Below, one piece after another: positions 37,221-46,900 of a stretch of DNA of 64,000 nt. This stretch comes from Alcanivorax sediminis (GTDB lineage Bacteria > Pseudomonadota > Gammaproteobacteria > Pseudomonadales > Alcanivoracaceae), in assembly GCF_009601165.1 (NCBI RefSeq), contig NZ_WIRE01000001.1, positions 2,976,001 through 3,040,000 on the forward strand. Direction: 5' to 3'. The translations under genes and the position numbers were made by a program. The notes below the pieces were generated by a model, which was given only the letters and a program-made list of their open reading frames with translations, did no database searches and was not told where the DNA came from. How positions within the stretch are numbered: position 1 is the first letter of the stretch; each line of letters opens with the position of its first letter.

Positions 37221-38819
37221 ATGGCTACCTATCGACACGATGTACTCATCATTGGCTCCGGCGCTGCCGGGCTCACTGCCGCACTGCGGCTGCCCGATGA
37301 GTGTCAGGTTGCCCTGCTCTCCAAGGGAGAGTTAACCAGCGCCAGCACCTACTACGCCCAGGGAGGCGTGGCGGCGGTCCTCGATCAACAGGACTCTCTG
37401 GACAGCCATGTCGCCGATACCCATGTGGCCGGAGCCGGCCTCTGTCATGATGACGCCGTGCGGTTTACCGTTGAAAATGGCCCTGATGCCATTCGCTGGC
37501 TGATTGATCTGGGGGTGGATTTCACCCGTCTGGACAGCGGTGACGACGCCAGCACCCTGCCCTACCACTTGACCCGTGAAGGCGGACATAGCCACCGCCG
37601 CATCATCCATGCCGCCGATGCCACCGGCAAAGCCATCTCCAGCACCCTGATAGGCCAGGTCAAGAACCGGAACAATGTAACCCTGTTCGAACACCGTGTA
37701 GCGGTGGATCTGATTCTGCAGGAACATGACGGACAAAAGCGCTGCTGCGGTGCCTACATCCACAACATCAAGACCGGGGAGACTGACGTCATTCTGGCCC
37801 GGGCTGTGGTCCTGGCCACCGGCGGCGCCTCCAAGGTCTATCTCTATACCTCCAATCCGGATGTGGCCACAGGCGACGGCATCGCCATGGCATGGCGTGC
37901 CGGTTGCCGGGTGGCCAACATGGAATTCATGCAGTTCCACCCCACCTGCCTGTACCACCCCAAGGCAAAAAGCTTTCTGGTCACCGAGGCCATCCGAGGG
38001 GAAGGTGGCCACCTGCTACTACCGGATGGCACCCGCTTCATGCATCGCTTCGATGATCGCGGCGAGCTGGCACCGCGGGACGTGGTAGCCCGAGCCATCG
38101 ACCATGAAATGAAGCGCCTGGGCGCGGACTGCCTCTATCTGGACATCAGCCACAAGCCCGCCGACTTCATCATCGAGCACTTCCCCACTGTGTACGCCAA
38201 ATGTCTGCAGCTAGGGCTCGATATCACCCGCGACCCCATGCCGGTTGTACCCGCCGCCCACTACACCTGCGGCGGTGTGATTATCGACGAACACGGCCAA
38301 ACCGACGTACCCGGTCTTTACGCCATCGGCGAGACCAGCTTCACAGGTCTGCACGGCGCCAATCGCATGGCCAGCAACTCACTGTTGGAGTGCTTCGTTT
38401 ATGGCAAGGCCAGCGCCGACCACATCAGCGCCAACCTGAACGAGACCCCTCTGCCCCGCGACGACGAAGAATGGGATGAATCCCAGGTGACCGACTCCGA
38501 CGAAGACGTGGTGATCAGCCATAACTGGGATGAGCTGCGACGCTTCATGTGGGATTACGTTGGCATCGTCCGGACAGAAAAACGCCTGCAGCGAGCGCTG
38601 CATCGCGCAGAGTTGCTGAAGAGCGAAATTACCGAGTACTACAGTAATTACCACATCAGCAACGATCTGCTGGAGCTGCGCAACCTGGTGGTCATCGCGG
38701 AATTGATCATCCGCTCTGCACTGTCCCGAAAGGAAAGCCGTGGCCTGCATTTCATGCGCGATTACCCGGATAGCGTAGACAATCCGGTGGATACCGTGCT
38801 GGTGCCGGGGAGCTTCTAG
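37221..38819 (+). CDS. nadB: L-aspartate oxidase
   Basis: A 532-residue FAD enzyme that oxidises aspartate to iminoaspartate, the first step of NAD synthesis. [18 protein letters not shown] is the FAD-binding start, [14 protein letters not shown] follows, and [15 protein letters not shown] and [10 protein letters not shown] carry active-site residues. [20 protein letters not shown] separates it from succinate dehydrogenase A-type proteins in context. It is divergent from rpoE, as in pseudomonads. AGGACACGCC precedes the ATG. Confidence 0.97.
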   Translation: MATYRHDVLIIGSGAAGLTAALRLPDECQVALLSKGELTSASTYYAQGGVAAVLDQQDSLDSHVADTHVAGAGLCHDDAVRFTVENGPDAIRWLIDLGVDFTRLDSGDDASTLPYHLTREGGHSHRRIIHAADATGKAISSTLIGQVKNRNNVTLFEHRVAVDLILQEHDGQKRCCGAYIHNIKTGETDVILARAVVLATGGASKVYLYTSNPDVATGDGIAMAWRAGCRVANMEFMQFHPTCLYHPKAKSFLVTEAIRGEGGHLLLPDGTRFMHRFDDRGELAPRDVVARAIDHEMKRLGADCLYLDISHKPADFIIEHFPTVYAKCLQLGLDITRDPMPVVPAAHYTCGGVIIDEHGQTDVPGLYAIGETSFTGLHGANRMASNSLLECFVYGKASADHISANLNETPLPRDDEEWDESQVTDSDEDVVISHNWDELRRFMWDYVGIVRTEKRLQRALHRAELLKSEITEYYSNYHISNDLLELRNLVVIAELIIRSALSRKESRGLHFMRDYPDSVDNPVDTVLVPGSF

Positions 38820-38862
38820 CAGGGAATTCTTCCGCAGGAGCATAGCTCGTACGGCGATTTTA

Positions 38863-38964
38863 CCTGTGGGAGAGCCAACTTGTTGGCCGAATAGGACATG
38901 GACCATTCTGCAGAGGCAGTACCAACCGACAGCCCTTCGGCCAACAGGTTGGCCCTCCTACAGG
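38863..38964. repeat. REP-type pair (BIME) after nadB
   Basis: Two copies of a unit of about 30 bases in opposite orientation: 38863-38891 and 38935-38964. Each begins CCTGTRGGAG and contains a small palindrome, CCAACTTGTTGG in one and CCAACCTGTTGG in the other, then CCGAA. This is the layout of pseudomonad REP units. No RAYT transposase gene lies in the window. Confidence 0.85.
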
Positions 38965-39060
38965 GGCATCAGATCCTGCTAATCGCCGAACTGAACGAGC
39001 TGGAAGGTTTTCCGTTCGTCTATAAAACCAGGAAACCTTTTGGGGTTTGCCTATCCAATC

Positions 39061-39085
39061 GAGCGTAGCTCGTAGCTGACCGCTA
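39061..39085. repeat. Short repeat at the ygfX stop codon
   Basis: A 25-base sequence opening GAGCGTAGCTCGTAGCTGAC and ending CCGCTA recurs at 62721-62745 with only two differences. Its last three bases form, on the minus strand, the TAG stop of the gene ending there. A shorter relative (GAGCATAGCTCGT) lies at 38838. Confidence 0.8.
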
Positions 39086-39475
39086 TTTAACCCGATTCAC
39101 CCAAAGCCATTGATAGACAGGCTGGAGCTGTGACCGGGAAGCCTGATCCTCGAACAGGTGCACCCACCCTTGCGGAGTCTGCATTGCCAGCCACGGCCCG
39201 AGCCGAATGACGCGCCCCGGTGTTTCCAGAATCTGTACCCGGTCGCCCACCAGCGTCAGCGCGCCCTCGCGCAACCTCAACTCGGTCAGGGTCGGTACTC
39301 GCCACCCTCGCAGCAGCAGAATGATGGCCAGCACCAACAGCCCCTTTGCCCAAATGGGCCACATCACCAGCCACACCACCGGGACCAGACTCAGCCCCGA
39401 CAGCCACAGCAGTCGAGCGGGATAACGTGATGCTCCCAGCTCAACCCTTGCCGTGGGCGACCAGTTCGAGGACAT
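39083..39475 (-). CDS. YgfX/CptA-like membrane protein
   Basis: A 130-residue protein with two membrane helices (about residues 24-40 and 43-60) followed by a soluble part (LTLVGDRVQILETPGRVIRLGP). Size, topology and position after sdhE and next to ygfZ match YgfX (CptA), reported in E. coli as a toxin acting on the cell-division cytoskeleton with SdhE/YgfY as antitoxin; the toxin role is debated. Sequence resemblance is modest, so the call rests largely on neighbourhood. It overlaps sdhE by 35 bases, and its TAG stop is the end of a repeat. Confidence 0.65.
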   Translation of the reverse strand: MSSNWSPTARVELGASRYPARLLWLSGLSLVPVVWLVMWPIWAKGLLVLAIILLLRGWRVPTLTELRLREGALTLVGDRVQILETPGRVIRLGPWLAMQTPQGWVHLFEDQASRSQLQPVYQWLWVNRVK

Positions 39476-39701
39476 GCTTTACATACTCACGCATTTCTTC
39501 ATCCTGCGGCTCACTGCGATACGTGAACCACTCGAACATGTCCGCATCCTGGCAGGCCAGCAAACGTTCGAAGCGCGCCTGATGCTCAGCGCTGTCAGCG
39601 TCGAAATGATCATCCAGGTAGGCGTACAGCACCATCTCTACTTCGGAAGCCCCGCGCCGGCACTGCCAGCGGTATTTCCGTTTCAGCTCTTCATTACTCA
39701 T
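39441..39701 (-). CDS. sdhE: FAD assembly factor SdhE
   Basis: An 86-residue protein of the SdhE/YgfY/CptB family, which promotes covalent flavinylation of succinate dehydrogenase and fumarate reductase. KRKYRWQCRRGASEVEMVLYAY carries the RRG motif, although the following MLELD of typical members is ASEVE here; FERLLACQDADMFEWFTY is the conserved second half. It is divergent from ygfZ, as in E. coli, and overlaps the YgfX-like gene. Confidence 0.88.
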   Translation of the reverse strand: MSNEELKRKYRWQCRRGASEVEMVLYAYLDDHFDADSAEHQARFERLLACQDADMFEWFTYRSEPQDEEMREYVKHVLELVAHGKG

Positions 39702-39815
39702 TGCATCCAGACCCTGCTCGGTAGCTGATGACTTTCAGACTGCGCGCGCATTATCTATCATGCCCGCTGAATTCTCGACACTTCTTCGCCCATCACAGGT
39801 TCCTAAAGGAGTCCC

Positions 39816-40754
39816 ATGAGCTGGTCCGCATTCCTCAGCAAGCAATCTCTTCCTCCGGTTGCCGCTACCCCCTACCTTGCCCCGGCTACCCACCTCGCAG
39901 TGGTTCGCGCCAGCGGGGAAGAAGCGGGCCATTATCTGCAAGGCCAGCTTTCCTGCGACCTGCGCGAGGTCGACCAAGGGGCCCACCTCACGGGCATGCA
40001 CCTGAGCCTGAAAGGCCGAGGCCTGGTCAGTGTGCGCGTCGTTCGCGATGGTGCCGACTACCTGCTCCTGACCCCATCAGGTCAGGAAGAGCCGCTAATC
40101 AAGGCTTTAATGAAGTATCGCTTGCGCGCCAAGGTCGAGTTCACCCTGGCTGAGGAGCTAGCGGTTATATTGCTCGCCGGCAATCTGCCAGACACCCTTC
40201 CCGGACCGGGTCAGGCACTGCGTAATGATCAGGGGTTGTGGCTGCGCTACCCACACACGGAGCACGCCCTGCTGTTGGCTTCATCAGAACAGGCAGAGGT
40301 GATCTGGAGCCAACTGGCCAGCCAACACACCCCCGCCAGCGCCAACAGCGCCACTCTGGCAGACATTGAAGCCGGCGTGGGCATGATCTACCCGGGAGCA
40401 GAAGACCTCTTTCTGCCTCAGGTCCTCAATTACGATGTCACTGGTGGCGTGAACTTCAAGAAAGGCTGTTACACCGGCCAGGAAGTCGTCGCCCGTATGC
40501 ACTTCAAAGGCAAGCTCAAGCAGCGCATGCAACGTATCGATTTCACTGCCAACATAGCGCTGCAGCCGGGCGAAGTACTCCGCGATGGCGCCGGTAAAGC
40601 GGCTGGTGAGGTCGTCATCAGCGCCAACACCGCCAACGGCTCCGCCGCACTCATTGTACTGCGCCGCGATACTGACGGGATCCTGTTCCAGGAGGAAACC
40701 CCACTGAACAGCCAGTTGGGCACGCTGCCCTACCCTCTGCCCTGGAAGGAGTGA
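39816..40754 (+). CDS. ygfZ: tRNA-modifying / Fe-S cluster protein YgfZ
   Basis: A 312-residue folate-binding protein of the GcvT-like YgfZ family, which helps assembly or repair of certain iron-sulfur enzymes such as MiaB. The diagnostic motif FKKGCYTGQEVVARMHFKG is present around residues 216-234, with the key Cys. AGGAGTCCC precedes the ATG at a good distance. The sdhE and ygfX genes lie divergently next to it. Confidence 0.94.
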   Translation: MSWSAFLSKQSLPPVAATPYLAPATHLAVVRASGEEAGHYLQGQLSCDLREVDQGAHLTGMHLSLKGRGLVSVRVVRDGADYLLLTPSGQEEPLIKALMKYRLRAKVEFTLAEELAVILLAGNLPDTLPGPGQALRNDQGLWLRYPHTEHALLLASSEQAEVIWSQLASQHTPASANSATLADIEAGVGMIYPGAEDLFLPQVLNYDVTGGVNFKKGCYTGQEVVARMHFKGKLKQRMQRIDFTANIALQPGEVLRDGAGKAAGEVVISANTANGSAALIVLRRDTDGILFQEETPLNSQLGTLPYPLPWKE

Positions 40755-40931
40755 ATGAGCGCCTGATGCCCGGGGTCAAACCGCTGTAGTAGCTCTCGGT
40801 GCTCGTCAGGGTATGCCTGCAAGCGATTGTCGGAATGGGAGCCGTTCGATTCAATATCATCCTCGCTGTCGCCCAAAGCACCAACAGACGTGAACTCTTC
40901 AGGTTTTCCAATCGAGAATAGATGAGCAAAA

Positions 40932-40955
40932 AAAGGCGCCTCAAAAGGCGCCTTT
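40932..40955 (-). terminator. Rho-independent terminator after the di-haem cytochrome gene
   Basis: A 9-base-pair stem (AAAGGCGCC with GGCGCCTTT) and a 6-base loop, followed on the minus strand by a T tract. It lies 15 bases after the stop at 40971. Confidence 0.88.
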
Positions 40956-40970
40956 CTCAACTCTTCTCAA

Positions 40971-42488
40971 TCACAGAGTTCCAAGGGCTTTCACACGGAG
41001 GCCGTCAGGATCCGGTACATCATCACCTGGGATCCATTTGGCCATGCAATCGCGATCGTCCAGGCAGGGATCGGTGAGCGCATTCAGAAATGCCAGGAGT
41101 TGAGACACCTGGACATCCGTCAGATCTGCATTCACCAGTTTCGATTTGCCCGCCAGACGCAACGCGGCCAGCTGATCCAGTGCTTGCTGGGTGTTGAGCA
41201 CAATGTTGTCCGTCTGCGTCTGAACAAATGGCGCCAACTGACTCAAGTCATAATTATCAAACGCCAATTGCGGGTTGAGGTGGTGCCGCACAACCGCCTC
41301 CAGGGAAGTGTACGCACCTGCATGGCCCCAAGGTCCGGTTTTGGCAACATTCAGCAAGTGAGGAGTACGGAAGGCGAACTTGTCATCGTCCTCCTTCGTC
41401 TCACGGAAACGGCCATAGTCATTGTCATGGGGCTCAACAACACCGTCTCCCTTGCCCCGGCCAACCTGTGGCATGCCTACGACATGGAACTGCTCGTCAG
41501 TGAAGAAATCACCGCTGTGGCATCCGCTACAACCTGCCCCGCCTTTCGCAACCGGAGTGTAGAATAGCAGGGCGCCACGTTTGGCATCATCACTGATAGC
41601 CTTGGTGTCGCCAGCCAGATAGTCCTTCCAGGGGTTGTCCACCAGCACCTGGGAGTTCTGGTAGGCGGCGAGCGCATCGGCGATATGATCATAGGTAATC
41701 AAATCATCAGCGACACCCATTGGATCCGCAAATCCTGTCTGAAATGCAGACAGCCAGTCGTTCATGGCCGCCAGAGCCATTTCCATGTCTTCCCCTTTCA
41801 GGCGTTCCTCAAGCGCCGTGCGCAGCGCCGCTGTGGTGGTGCCAGCCTGGAAAGTATGGCCTCGCATTTCTTCCGGAGAGGTCACGGGGAAACGGGCCTG
41901 AGCCGCTGACAGATTGGCGCCGGCATTCACGTCCGCTACGCCAAAAGCGGAGTCCGGCGTACGAATCGCATCCCCTTCGCCATTGGGGTTCGCCTTGCCG
42001 AGACTTTCCACACGACCGTCATGGAACAGCACTTCATCGTAAAAAACGATATTGAACGTAGATGGCGCATTTCGGGGCACCGTTGGACCGCCATCATATT
42101 CATGCCCATCCATACGATGCTCACGCCCCGGCCCCAGCAGGTCGGGCAGCACCGCCTCCACACCAATAGACAAAGACAGGTTGTCCCCGCCTCCCAGCAG
42201 CGGGTGGTGACAAGACACACATGCAGAATCCAAATCTCCGCCTAACGCCTTGCTGAAGAACAACTGCATCCCCAGGCGGGCTTTCGGATCAGTAATGGAA
42301 GGCAGTGTTCGACCCGTGGTCGGATCACCGGTGATGCCATTGATCTTGGCAACGGCCGACACTTTCTGGTCCAGCGTCAGTGACTCGGCCCCATTTCGGT
42401 TGTCGTCACTGCTGCCCTCTCCCCCACAGGCAGACAGCAATACGGCTGCAGCGATAGACACCGCTGCGGATCTGAATCCTTCAGACAT
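40971..42488 (-). CDS. Di-haem cytochrome c peroxidase / MauG-like lipoprotein
   Basis: A 505-residue exported protein with a lipobox (LLSACGGEG, Cys21). Two haem c sites are visible: CVSCHHP at about residue 90 and CSGCHSGDFF at about 320. Their arrangement (LGMQLFFSKALGGDLDSACVSCH, then FRTPHLLNVAKTGPWGHAGAYTSLE) matches the bacterial cytochrome c peroxidase/MauG superfamily. It is some 150 residues longer than classical CcpA, so peroxide reduction is only one option; MauG-like oxidation of a partner is another. It is a single gene bracketed by terminators. Its 260-base upstream gap is A+T-richer, but I could not assign a regulator site. Confidence 0.85.
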   Translation of the reverse strand: MSEGFRSAAVSIAAAVLLSACGGEGSSDDNRNGAESLTLDQKVSAVAKINGITGDPTTGRTLPSITDPKARLGMQLFFSKALGGDLDSACVSCHHPLLGGGDNLSLSIGVEAVLPDLLGPGREHRMDGHEYDGGPTVPRNAPSTFNIVFYDEVLFHDGRVESLGKANPNGEGDAIRTPDSAFGVADVNAGANLSAAQARFPVTSPEEMRGHTFQAGTTTAALRTALEERLKGEDMEMALAAMNDWLSAFQTGFADPMGVADDLITYDHIADALAAYQNSQVLVDNPWKDYLAGDTKAISDDAKRGALLFYTPVAKGGAGCSGCHSGDFFTDEQFHVVGMPQVGRGKGDGVVEPHDNDYGRFRETKEDDDKFAFRTPHLLNVAKTGPWGHAGAYTSLEAVVRHHLNPQLAFDNYDLSQLAPFVQTQTDNIVLNTQQALDQLAALRLAGKSKLVNADLTDVQVSQLLAFLNALTDPCLDDRDCMAKWIPGDDVPDPDGLRVKALGTL

Positions 42489-42698
42489 GCTTTCCCCTCA
42501 TTATTAAAACCCACAAATCCCGCACGGGATTTTTTAGTAATGAGATATGCAAAACAAGACTTATTGCTGAAAATCATTCTTTGGTATGAAGTTTTCGCTC
42601 CTGCGAATCGGAGTCGCAATCAGCACGCCTGAATATCCTCCGTACCAAAACAAGGCTTTATATTGTTTTGAAAGCAGGTGACCGCCTGGAAGGCCAAT

Positions 42699-42725
42699 AA
42701 AAAAGGCGCCAGAGGCGCCTTTTTT
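42699..42725 (-). terminator. Strong bidirectional terminator after the hydrolase gene
   Basis: A perfect 12-base-pair stem (six A-T pairs and GGCGCC) with a 3-base apex. It ends the minus-strand 3-hydroxyisobutyryl-CoA hydrolase transcript 24 bases after its stop. Confidence 0.88.
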
Positions 42726-42749
42726 ACAGCACGATTGAACCTGTTTTTG

Positions 42750-43865
42750 TTAGCTGGCGCCCAATGATGCCAGTGGATGAGCAGGCGCCGGGCAGCAAAA
42801 GAACCCATCGATATAATCACGCGGCACATCAGCGATGCTACGGTGACGAAATGCCGGTTTGCCGTCCTTGTCGATCAATAACGCCCTTACTCCCTCACGG
42901 AAGTCACCCCGAATCGAGCACTGCACGGCCAGACACCATTCCATGCGGAACACTTCCGCCAGAGAAAGGTAGGTTGACCGCTCAAGCTGCTCCCACACCA
43001 GGTGCGCCGTCTGCGGACACCCTTTCTCCAGTGTGCCCAACGCACGATCCAGCCAGCTATCACGGTCTTTCGCCGACAACAGCTGCGACACCACCGTCTG
43101 AAGATCTTCCCCATCACAGAGGGAATTAATTAAAGGCAGATGATCTATCAGAGGATGAGGCAGCGCTGTCATGTCCGCAGCCTGCTCTTTGAAAAGGCGA
43201 TACAACACAGCCCGATTATCACGCGGTTCAAGCGAGAAACGCTGTTCGGCAAGCAACGCCAACAAGCCTTCAGCATCACCATCCACCATCCGGTCAGCCA
43301 GCCCCACTTCCACCGCCTCGCGGCCGTTAATGTGGACCCCGGTCAGGCCGAGAAACAGCCCCACTTTGCCTGGCAAGCGATTAAGGAACCAGCTGCCCCC
43401 TACATCCGGAAAGAGGCCAATAGTGATTTCTGGCATGGCCATTCGCGAACGCGGGGTGACAAGGCGGTAATCCGCCCCCTGAAGCAAACCCATGCCGCCG
43501 CCCATGACAATGCCGTCACCGAACACCACGACCGGAACAGGTAAACGATGGAGCCGATAGTCCAGCGCGTATTCTTCCGCGAAATATTGCTCAGTGAACG
43601 GGTTTCGTCCTTCACCGGCATGTTTCACCATGGATTTGTGCATCTGAACAATGTCACCACCCGCACAGAACGCCTTGTCACCGGCCCCGTCCAGCCACAG
43701 CGCCACAATGTCATCACGCTGTTCCCACTCATCCAGCTGACGATCCAGCGCCTGGATCATATCCAGGCCAAGGGCATTCAGCGCCTTGGGGGCGTTTAAG
43801 GTGGCCCGGGCAATGACACGGCCACAGGCGGTGGAAATCTCGGAAAACAACACGCAATCAGACAC
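42750..43865 (-). CDS. Enoyl-CoA hydratase family protein, probable 3-hydroxyisobutyryl-CoA hydrolase
   Basis: A 371-residue crotonase-fold protein. LNAPKALNALGLDMIQAL and DKAFCAGGDI form the acyl-CoA and oxyanion sites. GIVMGGGMGLLQGADYRLV and PEITIGLFPDVGGSWFLNRL with Glu and Asp fit 3-hydroxyisobutyryl-CoA hydrolases of valine breakdown; the length (about 350-370) does too, since simple enoyl-CoA hydratases are near 260. The start is GTG at 43865 with GGAG five bases upstream. It may cooperate with the branched-chain oxoacid dehydrogenase encoded at 21-25 kb. Confidence 0.87.
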   Translation of the reverse strand: MSDCVLFSEISTACGRVIARATLNAPKALNALGLDMIQALDRQLDEWEQRDDIVALWLDGAGDKAFCAGGDIVQMHKSMVKHAGEGRNPFTEQYFAEEYALDYRLHRLPVPVVVFGDGIVMGGGMGLLQGADYRLVTPRSRMAMPEITIGLFPDVGGSWFLNRLPGKVGLFLGLTGVHINGREAVEVGLADRMVDGDAEGLLALLAEQRFSLEPRDNRAVLYRLFKEQAADMTALPHPLIDHLPLINSLCDGEDLQTVVSQLLSAKDRDSWLDRALGTLEKGCPQTAHLVWEQLERSTYLSLAEVFRMEWCLAVQCSIRGDFREGVRALLIDKDGKPAFRHRSIADVPRDYIDGFFCCPAPAHPLASLGAS

Positions 43866-43978
43866 AACGACTCCAATGGGCTTAGATCGCTGCCGATACT
43901 AGCAAAGTGACAACAACTGTTCATCGATTCTGCAAAATAGCCACATAAACCGAACACCCAGAGGCAATTAGGCCAGTT

Positions 43979-46900
43979 TCACACGACTTGAGAGCGCATT
44001 CCAAGCAGCAAGATAGTCAGCCACATAAAGACCGACAATGATCCACCACCGCCACCACCGCCAGGATCCTGTCGCTGTTGGCCAGCAGGTTTTGCATTCA
44101 CGGTAATGACGCCCTCAACGGTAACGGTCTTTGGTAATGCTGCACTGTCAGAGATTTCGATTCGAAGTCTATGCTCGCCCACCGTCAGGAACTCGGAAGG
44201 AATTGTCCCCTTGCTGAGATTGAGATATTCAGGCAACAGGACGTCGTCTATATACCAATCCAGGGTATGAGTATCGTTTGGGTTAGGATCACTGATCACC
44301 ACTTCCACATTTACTGCGCTGGCGCCTTCAAAAACCGAGCTGACCACCTCTCCATTCTCGGTAATCTTCAAAGATGCTTCTGGCGGCAGGTTCAACTCTG
44401 TAATTACAACACGAGTTGTCGCGGTATCAGCCAACGGCAAGTAGTAAACAGGGGCCCCTGAGGCACCGACATATGGCTTGTCAACCACACCGTCCAGGGT
44501 TAGCAACACGCTTTCGTCGGTTTCACCAGTTAGCCCATCATCCAGAGCATCAAAGGCAAACATTGCCTCATTCTCCGGATCGTCACCCTGCTCGACGGTC
44601 AGAATGACATTTGTTGCATTATGATCCCCACCAAAGGTGGCCGAACCGGCCGGGTCCACAAATACTGGGATCTGTATTGGGTACGCAGGAGAAGGCCCAC
44701 TGAGAATGACCTTCACTGCGGCGGAGGCGCCTTCTGCCACCAGCGACTCTTCGATTTCAAAACCGACCTGCGGATAAATAGTTAATTGCTGGTAGGCATA
44801 CCCCGTATTCCCTGCCTCATCGGTTGCCGACCAAACAATTTCCTGAACCCCTGAAGTATAGGGCCCCGGCTTATCAGCCGTTGCCTGAAGACTTCCATCC
44901 AAAGCATCGTAGGCGACTGCTATCCCCAACTCGACAGCGGTGAGGTTCCCTGAAGCATTTAGCACCAAGTCAGCAGGAGCAGTGACCACGGGAGGGTTAT
45001 TATCTCGGGTATCGTCTTCATCCGCATTATCTCCAATCCCGTCACCATCCGAGTCTGCCCACTCCTCAGGGTCATATGGGAAGGCATCCGCGTTATCACC
45101 TACCGAGTCTTTATCCGAATCCTCTGACTCAGCCGGGTCTTCAGGGAAGGCATCATCCTCATTGATTACACCATCGTTGTCAGTGTCATCGAGGAAAGGA
45201 TCGACAGTCAGTCCCGAGCCGGATTGGCAGTCGACATCACAACCAGCATTCCAGGCATCAGGCAGCCCATCTGCATCACCATCCAGCGATGCAGCAGGGT
45301 CGTCAGGGAAACTATCCTGAGCATCAAAAATTCCATCCCCATCACTGTCAGGGTCACCTTTGAATCGTGCAACAAGGAAGTGGTCCGGGCCTTCAGAAGA
45401 GCCAGCGATCACATAACCACCCATTTTGTCCTGTATTAGCGCCTTTCCAAACTCATTAAGACCGGTATCAAGGAGGGCTACTCCGTCACCACCGCCAAAG
45501 CTGGAATCCGGGATACCGTCAGCCTCGTAACGGAGCAATACAACATCGTTGTCGGCACCATTGGCAGCATAACCAGTAACCAGGAGCCGCCCACCTGTGT
45601 CTTCGATAACAGATTGACCATAACTCTGCGAATAACCACTAACTTCCGAAATCTGGATACCATCACTACCACCAAATGTTGAATCAAGTACCCCACTGCT
45701 GTCGTAGCGGACCAAGGCAAGCGCATCATTCTCCGCCTGGGTCGAATAGTATCCAGTTGCCACTAATCGGCCTGCACTGTCCTCGATAACAGCACTTGTG
45801 GTGTGCTTTGACCCGATTATCGGAGTGGTCACAATCCCGTCACCATCACCAAAAGAAGAGTCAAGCTCGCCAGAGCTCAAATATCGAGCCAATACCAGAA
45901 AATTACTATCACCACTATTGGTGGTCCCTGCGACCACCAATCTGCCGTTACCATCTATGATCACGCTGTAGGCTTTATCATCTCCTGCTGCAATATCTGT
46001 GGTTACGAAACCGTCACCACCACCAAAAGATGTGTCGAGCACACCCAAGCTGTCATACCGCACCACAGCAAGGTCATCATTGCTACCGTTATCGCTATAA
46101 CCAACCGCAATCAAGCCGCCATCAACATCCTCCACCAATGAATATAGTTGATCATTACCTGAACTGAGTGACGTAGTAACAATGCCATTGGCACCAAAGG
46201 TGGTGTCCCGATCACCCTTGCTGTCGAAACGGACCAGAGCAAAGTCATAATAGAACCCGTTCTTGGTCGTTCCTGCCACAACCAGATTCCCAAGGCTGTC
46301 CTCGATGACTGCATGCGCCTGATCATCCTCAGCGCCAATACCGGTGGTGATAATTCCAGTGCCATTGCCAAAGGAAGAATCCAGCCCCCCGAGATTGGTA
46401 TAGCGAGCAATCGCAAAATCGTGAATATAACCAAAAGAGTTGTTCGTAGCGGTCGAACCCACAACAACCAGATTGCCGTCCCCATCCTGGATTAATGAGG
46501 ATGCATTGTCGTAAGAACTACCCAAGGATGTTGTTGCGATACCGTTCCCATCACCAAAAGAGGTATCCAGCCCCCCAGAGCTGTTGTAACGAATAAGTAC
46601 AAAATCATCGTATCCTCCGGTATCTGCATAACCAGCAACAATCAGTGAGCCACTATTGTCCTCTGAAATAGCCCTGGCGGTGTTGTAACCAGAGCCCACC
46701 GGAGTGATGACCACGCCATCACTCCCAAAAGAAGCATCAAGCAGACCAGACGTCTCATAGCGCGCGACCACAATCGCATAGGAACTTCCGTATACAGAGG
46801 ATCCGACGGTGGCAGCCCCGGCCATCACCAACTTTCCTGTACTGTCTTCAAGAACTGACAAGGCGGCATCCGCAAGTGCGGGGGTAGACACGATGCCATC

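Noticed and set aside
42489..42698. A Fur- or FNR-like operator upstream of the di-haem cytochrome gene
   Set aside because: GAAAATCATTCT has only a loose resemblance to a half Fur box and no symmetric partner.
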